Source of the DNA: Planctomycetota bacterium
GTDB taxonomy: Bacteria > Planctomycetota > Phycisphaerae > Phycisphaerales > SM1A02
Reading direction: 5' to 3'
Assembly (NCBI GenBank): GCA_022566535.1
Contig: JADFIR010000013.1
Location: 1-64,000, forward strand
Length of the DNA: 64,000 nucleotides
The notes under the pieces were generated by a model. It was not told the origin of the DNA. It did not search any database and worked only from the letters and a program-made list of their open reading frames with translations. Positions 54,823-63,148 of the stretch are shown here, piece after piece; position 1 is the stretch's first letter, and the number at the start of each line of letters is the position of its first letter. A program made the translations under genes and the position numbers.

Positions 54823-56937
54823 ATGACGACCGAGGCTCTGGACAAGCTGACGACAAACATCGCCGACGTACCCTGCATCGGCCACAGGCACGCCGAAGCG
54901 TTCCGCCGGCTGGGAATTCGTTGTGTTGCAGATCTCGTCCGTCATCTGCCGCAGCGGTATGAGCATGAGCTGCCCGAGCAAACTATTGCTGCGGCCTCGG
55001 AGCAGATTTCGCCGCTGCACGGCGCTGACGCCAACATTACCCTCCGCGGAGAGATTGCCACGGTGCGGTGGATCCCCGCTCGTCGTCCGCGGATCGAGGC
55101 GACGCTTCAGGACGACACCGGCACCGTCAAGCTGATCTGGTTCAATTCACCCTGGCTTCGCGAGAAGCTCCATCCCGGGCTGACCGTTTTGGTGTGGGGC
55201 CGGGCGAAGAGGCATGGCGACCTGGTGCAAATGGTCAACCCCCGCTGGGAGGCCTACGACCCCGATCAGCCGATTGCGCCCCGGCCGCAGCGCCATCGGC
55301 CAATCTATCCGGCCAGCGAAGAGCTGCCTTCCCGGACCATCGAGCGAGCGGTCGAGGAGGTTCTCGACGCCGCCCTGGCCCAGCTCGACGACCATCTGCA
55401 TGACGAATATCGAAAGGCCCGAGCTCTGCCCACCCTGGCCGAGGCTTATCGCATGATGCATCGACCCGCCAACGCCGACGAGCCCGTCTCCGCAAGGCGC
55501 CGCCTTGCTTTCGATGAGCTGCTGCTGCTGCAACTTGCGGTGATGCTGAAGCGCCGGCACCGCCGCGAAGCTCAGCGTGCGGTCGCGCTGAAGCACAATG
55601 ACGCCATCAACGCCCATATCACCGCGCGATTCCCGTTTGAGCTGACCGGCTCGCAGAGTGCGGTCATCCATGAGATCGCCGCGGACCTGCAATCCACAAT
55701 CCCCATGAACCGTCTGCTTCAAGGTGATGTCGGTGCGGGCAAGACCGTCGTCGCGCTCTACGGCCTGCTGATGGCGGTGGCCTCGGGACACCAGGCGGCG
55801 CTCATGGCCCCCACGGAATTGCTGGCCGAGCAGCATGACGCCTCGATCAGCCAGATGCTCACCGGTGCCCGTGTGTCGATCGAGCTGCTGACCGGCTCCC
55901 AGACCTTACCCCAACGCCGCGAGATCCTCGCCCGGCTTGAGTCCGGGCAGATCGACATCCTCATCGGAACCCACGCCCTGCTCACTGAAATCGTGCAGTT
56001 CAAGAGTCTGGCCCTGGCGGTCATCGACGAGCAGCATCGCTTCGGCGTTCACCAGCGGGCGAGGCTGCGAAGCAAGGGCAACGATCCCACCACTATTCCT
56101 CACACGCTAGTGATGACGGCCACGCCCATCCCCCGCACCCTTTCGCTGACGGTCTTTGGCGATCTGGACATCTCAACCATCCGAGGGCTGCCGCCGGGGC
56201 GAAAGCCGATCACCACCAGGATCACGGATCAGTCCAAGGCCGAGGAGGTCTACCAACATGTGGCTGAGCGTCTGAACACCGCCGAGCAAGCGTTCATCGT
56301 GGTGCCCGTGATTGATGAATCCGATCGGGGGCTCAAAGATGTCCATACCCATCTTGAGTGGCTGGGCGGGGGATTTCTGCGAGGCCGACGCCTGGCCGCC
56401 ATGCACGGGCGGCTCGACCGCGACGAACGTGAGCAGATCATGAGCCGCTTCCGGGCGGGCGAGATCGACGCCTTGGTCTGCACCACGGTGATCGAGGTCG
56501 GGGTGGATGTGCCCAACGCCTCGATCATGGTGATCGAGCACGCGGAGCGGTTCGGCCTGGCCCAGTTGCACCAGCTTCGCGGGCGCATCGGCCGAGCCTC
56601 TCGCCGCAGTCTATGTGTGCTGCTGGGCGATCCGACCACCAAGGAAGCCGAAGCCCGGCTCGAGGCGATCGCCTCAACATCCGACGGCTTCGAGATCGCT
56701 GAGAAGGACCTGGAGATTCGCGGTCCGGGAGAATTGTTCGGGGCCCGGCAGTCCGGGTTGGCGCCATTTCGGGTGGCCCAGTTGCCGCGCGACCTAGACC
56801 TCCTACAAATGGCACGACGGGACGCAAAGGACTGGATCGCATCGAATCCCACGCTCGACGGCCAGCGCGATGCCTTGCTGCGCCGCCGGCTGCTGAAAGC
56901 CCACGGCCAGGCCCTGGGGTTGGGAGACGTGGCATAG
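54823..56937 (+). CDS. recG: ATP-dependent DNA helicase RecG
   Basis: RecG remodels stalled replication forks and Holliday junctions. The 704-residue protein has the wedge/OB domain (ITLRGEIATVRWIP, GTVKLIWFNSPWLRE), Walker A GDVGAGKTVVALYGL, the DEQH box VIDEQHRFGVHQRA and motif III-VI elements (MTATPIPRTLSLTVFGDLD, CTTVIEVGVDVPNASIMVIE, QLRGRIGRASRRSLC). It is of normal length. A GTG three bases upstream is an alternative start. The stop codon lies at the beginning of a heptamer repeat. It is divergent from xseA. Confidence 0.96.
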   Translation: MTTEALDKLTTNIADVPCIGHRHAEAFRRLGIRCVADLVRHLPQRYEHELPEQTIAAASEQISPLHGADANITLRGEIATVRWIPARRPRIEATLQDDTGTVKLIWFNSPWLREKLHPGLTVLVWGRAKRHGDLVQMVNPRWEAYDPDQPIAPRPQRHRPIYPASEELPSRTIERAVEEVLDAALAQLDDHLHDEYRKARALPTLAEAYRMMHRPANADEPVSARRRLAFDELLLLQLAVMLKRRHRREAQRAVALKHNDAINAHITARFPFELTGSQSAVIHEIAADLQSTIPMNRLLQGDVGAGKTVVALYGLLMAVASGHQAALMAPTELLAEQHDASISQMLTGARVSIELLTGSQTLPQRREILARLESGQIDILIGTHALLTEIVQFKSLALAVIDEQHRFGVHQRARLRSKGNDPTTIPHTLVMTATPIPRTLSLTVFGDLDISTIRGLPPGRKPITTRITDQSKAEEVYQHVAERLNTAEQAFIVVPVIDESDRGLKDVHTHLEWLGGGFLRGRRLAAMHGRLDRDEREQIMSRFRAGEIDALVCTTVIEVGVDVPNASIMVIEHAERFGLAQLHQLRGRIGRASRRSLCVLLGDPTTKEAEARLEAIASTSDGFEIAEKDLEIRGPGELFGARQSGLAPFRVAQLPRDLDLLQMARRDAKDWIASNPTLDGQRDALLRRRLLKAHGQALGLGDVA

Positions 56938-57005
56938 GCAGGAGGCAGGAGTTAGGGGTTAGGGATTGGGAGTTAGGGGTCGGGGGTTATAGGGGTTGGG
57001 GTTGG
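56936..57005. repeat. G-rich heptamer array after recG
   Basis: Ten successive 7-mers (AGGCAGG, AGGCAGG, AGTTAGG, GGTTAGG, GATTGGG, AGTTAGG, GGTCGGG, GGTTATA, GGGGTTG, GGGTTGG) begin inside the recG stop codon and run toward polX. Confidence 0.88.
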
Positions 57006-57086
57006 TGTGCGCTGCTCGCGCTGTTGGTAGTCCCGGATGCATATCGGGGGCGTCCGGTCGATTTGATCACCGCATACACTGCCGAC

Positions 57087-58835
57087 ATGCCGGCCAACGC
57101 CGATTTGTCGCGCATCTTTGAGCAGATGAGCAAAATCCTGGAGCTGACCGGGGCCAATCCCTTCCGCGTCAACGCTCACGGGAAGGTGGCCCGAATCCTG
57201 GCCGACCTCACGGTTGATGTCAGTCAGCTTGCCGACGACCCGGCCAAGCTCACCGCAATCGACGGCATCGGCGAGGCGTCAGCGAAGAAGATCGTCGAGT
57301 ATCTCAAGACCGGCCGGGTCAAAGAACGTGACGAGTTGTTGAAAGAGATCCCCAAGGGTCTGCTGGAGGTCATGGAGATCCCCGGTCTGGGCCCCAAGAC
57401 GGTGAAGCTCATGTGGGAACGAGCCGGTGTTACCGATGTGGAGACGCTCAAGGCTAAGCTCAACACCGGCGAACTTGCGCAGCTGCCGCGCATGGGGACC
57501 AAGACCGTACAGAACATCAAGGAGTCGATCGAGTTCATCGCACTTTCGGGCAAACGCATCCGACTTGGTGAGGCGCTTCCGGTCGCCAGACAGATCGTCG
57601 AGCGGCTGCGCGGCGTCAAGGGGACGAAGCAAGTCGAATGCGCCGGGTCGCTGCGGCGCGGCAAGGAGACAATCGGCGACATCGACATCCTGGCATCGAC
57701 CGCGAACCCCGAAGCGCTCAGCCGCGTGTTTCGATCGATGGCGGGTGTCGTCAAGGTTCTCGCCGCCGGCGAGACGAAAAGCTCGGTGAGACTCGATACG
57801 GGAATCCAAGTCGATCTGCGCGTGATCGATGAAGAATCCTTTGGGGCCGCGTGGATGTACTTCACAGGCTCCAAGCAACACAATGTTCTGATGCGGGAGC
57901 GGGCGATCAAGAAGGATCTCCGGCTCAATGAATATGGTTTATTCGCCGACGCGGACCGGGAGACTGAGGCTCCGCAGAGTCGAGGCGCCAGACCCGTCGC
58001 GGCCCGGACGGAACAAGAGGTGTTCGCCGCCCTCGCATTGCCGTGGGTTCCGCCGGAGATTCGCGAAGACCGCGGTGAGTTCGAGCTCACCTCGACGCCG
58101 AACCTCATCGACGGAAGCGACATCAAGGCCGAGCTTCACGCCCACACGGTCGCCTCGGATGGGAAGATGACAATCGACCAGCTCGCTATGGAGGCCAAGG
58201 CTCGCGGCTTTCATACCGTCGCCGTCACCGATCATTCCAAGTCCAGCGCCCAGGCCAACGGTCTCTCGGCGGATCGATTACGCGATCACATCCAAGATGT
58301 GCGGGAAGCGAACCAACGGGTGAAAGGCATCACGATTCTGGCGGGGTCGGAGGTGGATATCCTGGCCGACGGCCGACTGGACTACGACGACAAGTTACTG
58401 GCCCAACTGGACTTGGTTATCGCTTCGCCGCACAGCGCCCTGCGGCAGGACGCCACGGCCGCCACCAAACGCCTGCTCAGGGCGATCAAGCATCCGCTGG
58501 TGCACATCCTCGGCCATCCAACGGGGCGGATCATCAATCGCCGAGAAGGATTGCACCCGGACATCAATGCGCTGATCGAAGCGGCAGTTGAATACGACAC
58601 CGCGCTGGAGATCAACGCCAACTATCTGCGCCTTGATCTGCGGGACACTCACATTAGGGCTGCCGTTGAGTTCGGGGCGCTGCTGTCGATCAACACCGAT
58701 GCCCATTCGCCGGACCATTTCGACTTTCTGCATTACGGCATCCTGACGGCTCGGCGCGGCTGGCTGACGGCGGATCGCTGCATCAACACGTGGTCGAGAC
58801 AGAGACTGCAAGACTGGCTGAAGTCGAAACGGTGA
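57087..58835 (+). CDS. DNA polymerase X family protein with PHP domain
   Basis: Bacterial PolX fills gaps in base excision repair and carries a PHP-type 3'-5' exonuclease. The 582-residue protein has helix-hairpin-helix motifs (AIDGIGEASAKKIVEYL, IPGLGPKTVKLMWE), then the polymerase core with CAGSLRRGKETIGDIDIL (catalytic Asp-x-Asp) and KSSVRLDTGIQVDLRVI. A C-terminal PHP domain follows (AELHAHTVASDG, VTDHSKSS, ILAGSEVDIL, HILGHPTGRI, SINTDAHSPDH). The ATG at 57087 matches the family start (NADLSRIFEQMSKILEL). A TACACT hexamer 7 bp upstream would place transcription initiation at the ATG. Confidence 0.94.
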   Translation: MPANADLSRIFEQMSKILELTGANPFRVNAHGKVARILADLTVDVSQLADDPAKLTAIDGIGEASAKKIVEYLKTGRVKERDELLKEIPKGLLEVMEIPGLGPKTVKLMWERAGVTDVETLKAKLNTGELAQLPRMGTKTVQNIKESIEFIALSGKRIRLGEALPVARQIVERLRGVKGTKQVECAGSLRRGKETIGDIDILASTANPEALSRVFRSMAGVVKVLAAGETKSSVRLDTGIQVDLRVIDEESFGAAWMYFTGSKQHNVLMRERAIKKDLRLNEYGLFADADRETEAPQSRGARPVAARTEQEVFAALALPWVPPEIREDRGEFELTSTPNLIDGSDIKAELHAHTVASDGKMTIDQLAMEAKARGFHTVAVTDHSKSSAQANGLSADRLRDHIQDVREANQRVKGITILAGSEVDILADGRLDYDDKLLAQLDLVIASPHSALRQDATAATKRLLRAIKHPLVHILGHPTGRIINRREGLHPDINALIEAAVEYDTALEINANYLRLDLRDTHIRAAVEFGALLSINTDAHSPDHFDFLHYGILTARRGWLTADRCINTWSRQRLQDWLKSKR

Positions 58836-59004
58836 CACTAACCGAGCCGGGCCCGAAGACGAGCCGGCTCTGAAGCGAAGCGTGACTGCGACTCTGTTGG
58901 GCTGATATCATTCCAGCGGCGCCGCTACGATCTGTGAATTGAGACCCGGACCTTCCTCGTCCACCGTCGGCGGACTCGTCAGGTCCGGCTTGAATTGGAT
59001 TCCT

Positions 59005-60495
59005 ATGTTCGAGACGCTTTCCGAGCGATTCAACTCGACCTTCCGCAACCTCTCGGGGCGCGGACGCATCAGCGAGGAGAACATCCGCGAGGCGATGCGC
59101 GAGGTGCGCACGGCGCTGCTTGAGGCGGATGTGCATCTGGAGGTCGTCAACGAGTTCTGCGATGAGGTGGTGCAGGACGCGATCGGGCGAGCGGTCACCA
59201 AGAGTCTGCGGCCGGGCGAGGAAATGATCAGCATCGTCCACCAGCGGCTCATCGACATGATGGGCCCGGTGGACAGTCACATCCTGCTGGTGGAGCCGCC
59301 GCCCACGATCGTGATGACCTGCGGCCTGCAGGGCTCGGGCAAGACAACCACGTGCGCGAAACTTGCCGCTTATCTAAAGCAGCGCGGCCGAAGCGTCATG
59401 GTCGCGGCGGCGGACCTCCAGCGGCCGGCTGCGGTCGAGCAACTGGGCATCCTGATCCGGCAAGTCGATCGTGAGGGTACCGGCCAGGCGAAGGTTCTCT
59501 TCTATGCCGAGCCGGACAAGTGCGCGGAGTACGGCAGAGCGACAGGCGTGGCGGTCGGCGTCTGCCGACGGGCCCTGGCCCAAGCGCGCAAGGCGAATGT
59601 CGATGTGCTGATCCTCGATACCGCCGGACGGCTGCACATCAACGAGGAGCTGATGGCCGAGCTTGACGCGATCAACCGGACGGTCACGCCGCATCAGATC
59701 TATCTCGTGGTTGATGCGATGGTCGGCCAGGACGCGGTGAACTCGGCCAAAGCCTTTCACGCGCGGCTGGCCATCGACGGCGTGATCCTCAGCAAGTTCG
59801 ACTCCGACGCCCGCGGGGGTGCAGCGCTGTCGGTCAAACGCGTCACCGGGGCCCCGATCAAGTTCATCGGCGTCGGGGAGAAGTTTGATGCATTACAAGA
59901 GTTTCACCCGCAGCGTATGGCGGGGCGCATCCTCGGCATGGGCGACGTCGTGTCGCTGGTCGAAAGGGCCCAGCAGGAAGTCAGCGAGGACGAGGCGGTT
60001 CGCGCAGCCGAGAAGATGGCCCAGGGCCGGCTCACCATGGACGACTTCCTCAATCAGCTCCGGTCGATTCGGCGCATGGGCCCCATCAAGCAGGTGCTGG
60101 GCATGCTGCCAGGCGTCGGGGCCGCCCTGAAGGACGTCGAGGTTGACGAGAAGCAACTGGATCGCCTCGAAGGGATCGTCCACTCCATGACGCCGGCTGA
60201 GCGCAAGAACATCAAGACCCTCAACAAGTCACGCATCAAACGCGTGGCCAGGGGATCGGGCACAACGCCCGGAGAGGTCGGCAAGCTCACTCGCCAATTC
60301 GAGATGGTCCAGAAGATGACCAAACAAATGGCCGGCGGCGGCCTGGGCGGGAAAATGAAGGCAATCCGCGATCTAACGGGGGCACACGCCAGCCAGATCC
60401 CCGGCCTACAGAACATGCCGGCCTTGGGCGGGCGACTCTCGACCAAGACTGTCGGTGTGAAGAGCAAATTCAAGCAGAGGAAGAAGAGGCGGTGA
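59005..60495 (+). CDS. ffh: signal recognition particle protein Ffh
   Basis: Ffh binds signal peptides and 4.5S RNA and, with FtsY, targets proteins to SecYEG. The 496-residue protein has the N-domain (MFETLSERFNSTFRNLSGRG), the GTPase motifs GLQGSGKTTTCAKLA, DTAGRLHINEELMAEL and SKFDSDARGG, and an M domain with the methionine-rich helices (GPIKQVLGMLPGVGA, MVQKMTKQMAG). It is somewhat longer than E. coli Ffh. A 4.5S RNA gene was not found nearby. The ATG at 59005 is preceded by open frame lacking homology. Confidence 0.96.
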   Translation: MFETLSERFNSTFRNLSGRGRISEENIREAMREVRTALLEADVHLEVVNEFCDEVVQDAIGRAVTKSLRPGEEMISIVHQRLIDMMGPVDSHILLVEPPPTIVMTCGLQGSGKTTTCAKLAAYLKQRGRSVMVAAADLQRPAAVEQLGILIRQVDREGTGQAKVLFYAEPDKCAEYGRATGVAVGVCRRALAQARKANVDVLILDTAGRLHINEELMAELDAINRTVTPHQIYLVVDAMVGQDAVNSAKAFHARLAIDGVILSKFDSDARGGAALSVKRVTGAPIKFIGVGEKFDALQEFHPQRMAGRILGMGDVVSLVERAQQEVSEDEAVRAAEKMAQGRLTMDDFLNQLRSIRRMGPIKQVLGMLPGVGAALKDVEVDEKQLDRLEGIVHSMTPAERKNIKTLNKSRIKRVARGSGTTPGEVGKLTRQFEMVQKMTKQMAGGGLGGKMKAIRDLTGAHASQIPGLQNMPALGGRLSTKTVGVKSKFKQRKKRR

Positions 60496-60542
60496 ATCCT
60501 TCCGTCGGGGGCTGCGAGGGCGGGGGTCCGGGGGTCCGGGGG

Positions 60543-60896
60543 TTAGAACGGTGTGAACCACACAGGTTGGGGCATCCGCTTGGGTTTGCGCGGGCGCTTG
60601 AGGCGCTTCACATCCGACAGATGCCACTCATGGTGGTCGTTGTTGGCCTCACACCGTGCAATCACCGCTGAGCCGACGATCACGCCCGTGGGCAACTGCT
60701 CCCTCTCCCGCTGGGAGAGGGCCGGGGTGAGGGCGCTTTCGGCCCCAGTGCCTATTGCCAATTGCCCAGTGCCTTTGCTGGCGTAGATATAGAACCGCTC
60801 ACCAATGATCCGCGTCCGCCGACTGCGATACTCGATTTTCTTGATCCCCCGCAGGATCAGCTCCGCATACGGCTGACGGATGGAGAGGGCGCGCAT
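60543..60896 (-). CDS. ASCH-domain protein with in-frame repeat inserts
   Basis: The 117-residue protein begins MRALSIRQPYAELILRGIKK and continues IEYRSRRTRIIGERFYIYAS, the ASCH (ASC-1 homology) pattern, and it ends LSDVKRLKRPRKPKRMPQPV. ASCH domains are PUA-like and bind RNA or nucleotides; some act as amidohydrolases. Between IYASKG and LPTGVIVGSAVI the normal loop is replaced by GTGQLAIGTG (encoded by a heptamer array at 60744-60778) and ALTPALSQREREQ (encoded by a palindromic element at 60701-60736). Both inserts keep the frame. It converges with ffh. Confidence 0.78.
   Translation of the reverse strand: MRALSIRQPYAELILRGIKKIEYRSRRTRIIGERFYIYASKGTGQLAIGTGAESALTPALSQREREQLPTGVIVGSAVIARCEANNDHHEWHLSDVKRLKRPRKPKRMPQPVWFTPF
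60701..60736. repeat. palindromic repeat element inside the ASCH gene
   Basis: CCCTCTCCC (60701-60709) pairs with GGGAGAGGG (60713-60721) around GCT, followed by CCGGGGTGAGGGCGCT. It encodes ALTPALSQRERE on the minus strand. From general knowledge, closely similar palindromic units are widespread in bacterial genomes, usually between genes. Confidence 0.75.
60744..60778. repeat. heptamer array inside the ASCH gene
   Basis: CCCAGTG-CCTATTG-CCAATTG-CCCAGTG-CCTTTGC has a strict 7-bp period. On the minus strand it is translated in frame as part of GTGQLAIGTG. Confidence 0.85.
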
Positions 60897-61145
60897 GGGA
60901 CAGCCATCGGCTAATTCGACTGGTCGCTACAGCCCGTCGGGCACCCGTTCCCGCATCGAGTGGCATCGTTTGGGGTGGCCGCCTACACTAGTTCGACTGT
61001 GATTGGAATCGCAGTTGCACGAGCCGGACTACTGCCGGTTTTGGCTTGGTTCACCACGGAACTTAGCTTTCGTGCATTCCCGTTTTTCGGTGCGATACAG
61101 CACCGACGAATTCACTCAGGGTATAGATGCCCGGGAGATGAAGCA

Positions 61146-61577
61146 ATGAGCCAATCGAAGAGTGGCGCGAATGATTTCGCGCTGATGGACGCACTCGCCA
61201 AGGGTGCTGAGGAAGTCCGTGCGCAATCCGCACGCTTGAAGAAGAGTATTCAGGCGCTGCAAGACTGGTTTGGAAACCTAGAAGGAGCGGTCCAGGCAGC
61301 GGTCGAAGTCCCCAAGACAGACGACCATCCGGCCGCGAGTGTCATCTTGGCAATGCCCTTGCGGAAGCTGTACGTGAGTCTTAAGGGGGACACAAGCCTG
61401 ACAAATGCAACAGATGCGAGTCTGCGATTAAAGATCGCGGTGATTGAAGCCGCGCCGAAATTGCTAGCCCTCCAACAGGAGCACCAGCGCAAACTCATTG
61501 ACCGGCTCGCCGGGGCAAACGCGCGATTCGACGAGTTCGCCGAGCAAATCGGCCTCACGATCGAGGAGGGCGAATGA
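61146..61577 (+). CDS. hypothetical protein, helical
   Basis: The 143-residue protein starts MSQSKSGANDFALMDALAKG and is predicted to be largely alpha-helical (GAEEVRAQSARLKKSIQALQ, LIDRLAGANARFDEFAEQIG). I do not recognise a family. GGAG at 61134-61137 lies eight bases before the ATG. The frame is open upstream to 60960, but that stretch has no Shine-Dalgarno. The next small gene begins one base after its stop codon, so they form a two-gene unit. Confidence 0.65.
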   Translation: MSQSKSGANDFALMDALAKGAEEVRAQSARLKKSIQALQDWFGNLEGAVQAAVEVPKTDDHPAASVILAMPLRKLYVSLKGDTSLTNATDASLRLKIAVIEAAPKLLALQQEHQRKLIDRLAGANARFDEFAEQIGLTIEEGE

Positions 61578-61578
61578 G

Positions 61579-61845
61579 ATGTCCTCCAACAATCCTTTGC
61601 CTTTCGCGACCCCCCGGTGGCTACTGTGCACGTGCTGCGTTGGCGGTATGGCCGTCGCTGCCTGCTGTGCAATAGTCTCGCTAATCCTGATCGATTCGAG
61701 TCTCGTTGCTCCCGCATTGCTATTCTCGTTCATTCTCTTCAGTTATTGCCTGCACACACTGGCATCGGGATCGTGTCCACCTTCGCCGATCGAGAAGGTG
61801 ATGAGTGGCCTGCTGCGAATCGTCCACGAGTGGAAAGGAGGATAG
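61579..61845 (+). CDS. small hypothetical membrane protein
   Basis: The 88-residue protein has two adjacent hydrophobic helices (WLLCTCCVGGMAVAACCAIV and LVAPALLFSFILFSYCLHTL), rich in Cys, and a short basic C-terminus. It begins one base after the preceding stop codon with GAGGAGGG at 61563-61570 upstream. There is no homology that I can name. It probably works with the helical protein encoded just upstream. Confidence 0.6.
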   Translation: MSSNNPLPFATPRWLLCTCCVGGMAVAACCAIVSLILIDSSLVAPALLFSFILFSYCLHTLASGSCPPSPIEKVMSGLLRIVHEWKGG

Positions 61846-61878
61846 GCGGGAGCTTCTGCTCTTCTCTCTCGGCCGTGG

Positions 61879-61983
61879 CCGACTGCGATACTCGATCGTC
61901 TTGATCCCCCGCAGGTCTCCGCAGGCGACTCGCCGTGGCGAGATCACCTCGGCATAGGGTTGTCGAATGGAGAGGGCACGCAT
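61879..61983 (-). pseudogene. truncated second copy of the ASCH gene 5' end
   Basis: Reading leftward from ATG 61983 the sequence gives MRALSIRQPYAEVI, then SPRRVACGD, then LRGIKTIEYRSR. It matches the start of the ASCH gene at 60896 (MRALSIRQPYAELI LRGIKKIEYRSR) except for the nine-codon insert at 61916-61942. Similarity ends near 61879 and the remaining ORF is unrelated, so this is a broken partial duplicate. The insert contains the palindrome CTCGCCGTGGCGAG (61929-61942). Confidence 0.75.
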
Positions 61984-62107
61984 CCGGGGGCGGGGCGGCA
62001 TACACCGGCGATCGGCTGTATCGAGCAGGTACACTCGCTACAATCTAAAGGTGGGTTTCGCTTCGCTCTACCCACCCTACTTGTTTGCTGGGGGCGTTCC
62101 CCGACCC

Positions 62108-62743
62108 ATGCTCAACGGAATTCCGTTCAATCAACTGTTATGCGTCAAGAACAAACAAATGAAGTACTCTAGCGGATTTATCGGAGACTTTAAGCTTGGC
62201 GACAATATCGTCCATAATTTGGCGATCTTGCGTGAACTGTACGCCACGCAATCTAGCGGACCCGCGACAACAGCTAACCTCCTTCGCAAGCCGATCATTG
62301 TTTGGATTGGGACGATTGCTGAAGCCATCCTTTACGATCTCTATGTTGTCAAGATCTCCAAATTTACTAGTGAGGGTGTTCCGAACATTCCAAGCGACGT
62401 GTTGGAGGAGATTCGCGATAAGACAATCGACGAATTCGCGAAATACATCGACAACGCGAGAAGCAAGAAGCTAGTTGGAGAAGAACCGCAAATTTACAAC
62501 AATTTAGATGAGCTTCGCAGACTACGGAACCGCGTCCACATTCAAAACACCAAAGGGCATTTTGAGCGCGATGACGGTAATACCTTTACCGATGCTCGTC
62601 AACGGGCTGCGGAACGCACCCTTGAAGAACTGATTTCTATAATGGTCGCCAGGTACCTCCGGTCCAATTCAAAGCACTGCGTCGAAGAACTACAATTGCC
62701 ATGGGACAGCCACTTGGACGCAGAGGTCCCGCAGACCTTGTAA
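62108..62743 (+). CDS. hypothetical protein, possible HEPN-like helical domain
   Basis: The product (211 residues from ATG 62108; 194 from ATG 62159) is not a family I can name with confidence. It is mainly helical and contains NNLDELRRLRNRVHIQN near the C-terminus. An LRxLRNxxxH-like motif of this kind occurs in HEPN and DUF4145-type domains, which are often RNases in toxin or defence systems. That assignment is tentative. Base composition is clearly lower in GC than that of the surrounding genes, consistent with recent acquisition. No Shine-Dalgarno helps to choose the start. Confidence 0.55.
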   Translation: MLNGIPFNQLLCVKNKQMKYSSGFIGDFKLGDNIVHNLAILRELYATQSSGPATTANLLRKPIIVWIGTIAEAILYDLYVVKISKFTSEGVPNIPSDVLEEIRDKTIDEFAKYIDNARSKKLVGEEPQIYNNLDELRRLRNRVHIQNTKGHFERDDGNTFTDARQRAAERTLEELISIMVARYLRSNSKHCVEELQLPWDSHLDAEVPQTL

Positions 62744-63148
62744 GACGCATATCTTCCTACCAAACAATAATTTCATATCGCAAGAGGCATAGCTCGCCTC
62801 CGAGCAAACCTCTGCCAGCGCCGGGCAACTGCTCGGTCGGTTCGGGCAATGCCGTTGCCCGAATTGGCAACTGCCTGGTTCATCTGCGGAACTGCCTGCC
62901 CGCGTGAATGAACCGTATCGCGGTCCAGAGCAGGTCCTTACAACCTGATAGCAATTGCTTCCGCGTTTCGCGCAGTTGCTTGCTCGCTCTGAGCGGTGCA
63001 GCTGCGCGGGTTCAAACAGCGAAAGAAACGCCGTTGAGCGGCGCATGAACGCAGACCATTGAGCCCCTGCTGAGTGCACCGGGGACTCTACACCTTGGGT
63101 CATGTTGCGACATTTCGGCGTCTGGACTCTTCGACGTTTCGACGATGC
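62744..63148. other. intergenic region with 21-bp-period repeat
   Basis: The 405 bp contain no gene that I can support. Between 62823 and 62892 the words GGGCAAC, GGGCAAT, TGGCAAC and GCGGAAC recur exactly every 21 bp, that is every three heptamers. A 137-codon minus-strand frame crosses this interval but follows the repeats and has no recognisable domain. Confidence 0.5.

Noticed and set aside
62690-63103. 137-codon minus-strand ORF in the last long intergenic region
   Set aside because: It reads through the repeat array, overlaps the preceding gene and has biased Cys/Ser/Arg content with no recognisable domain.
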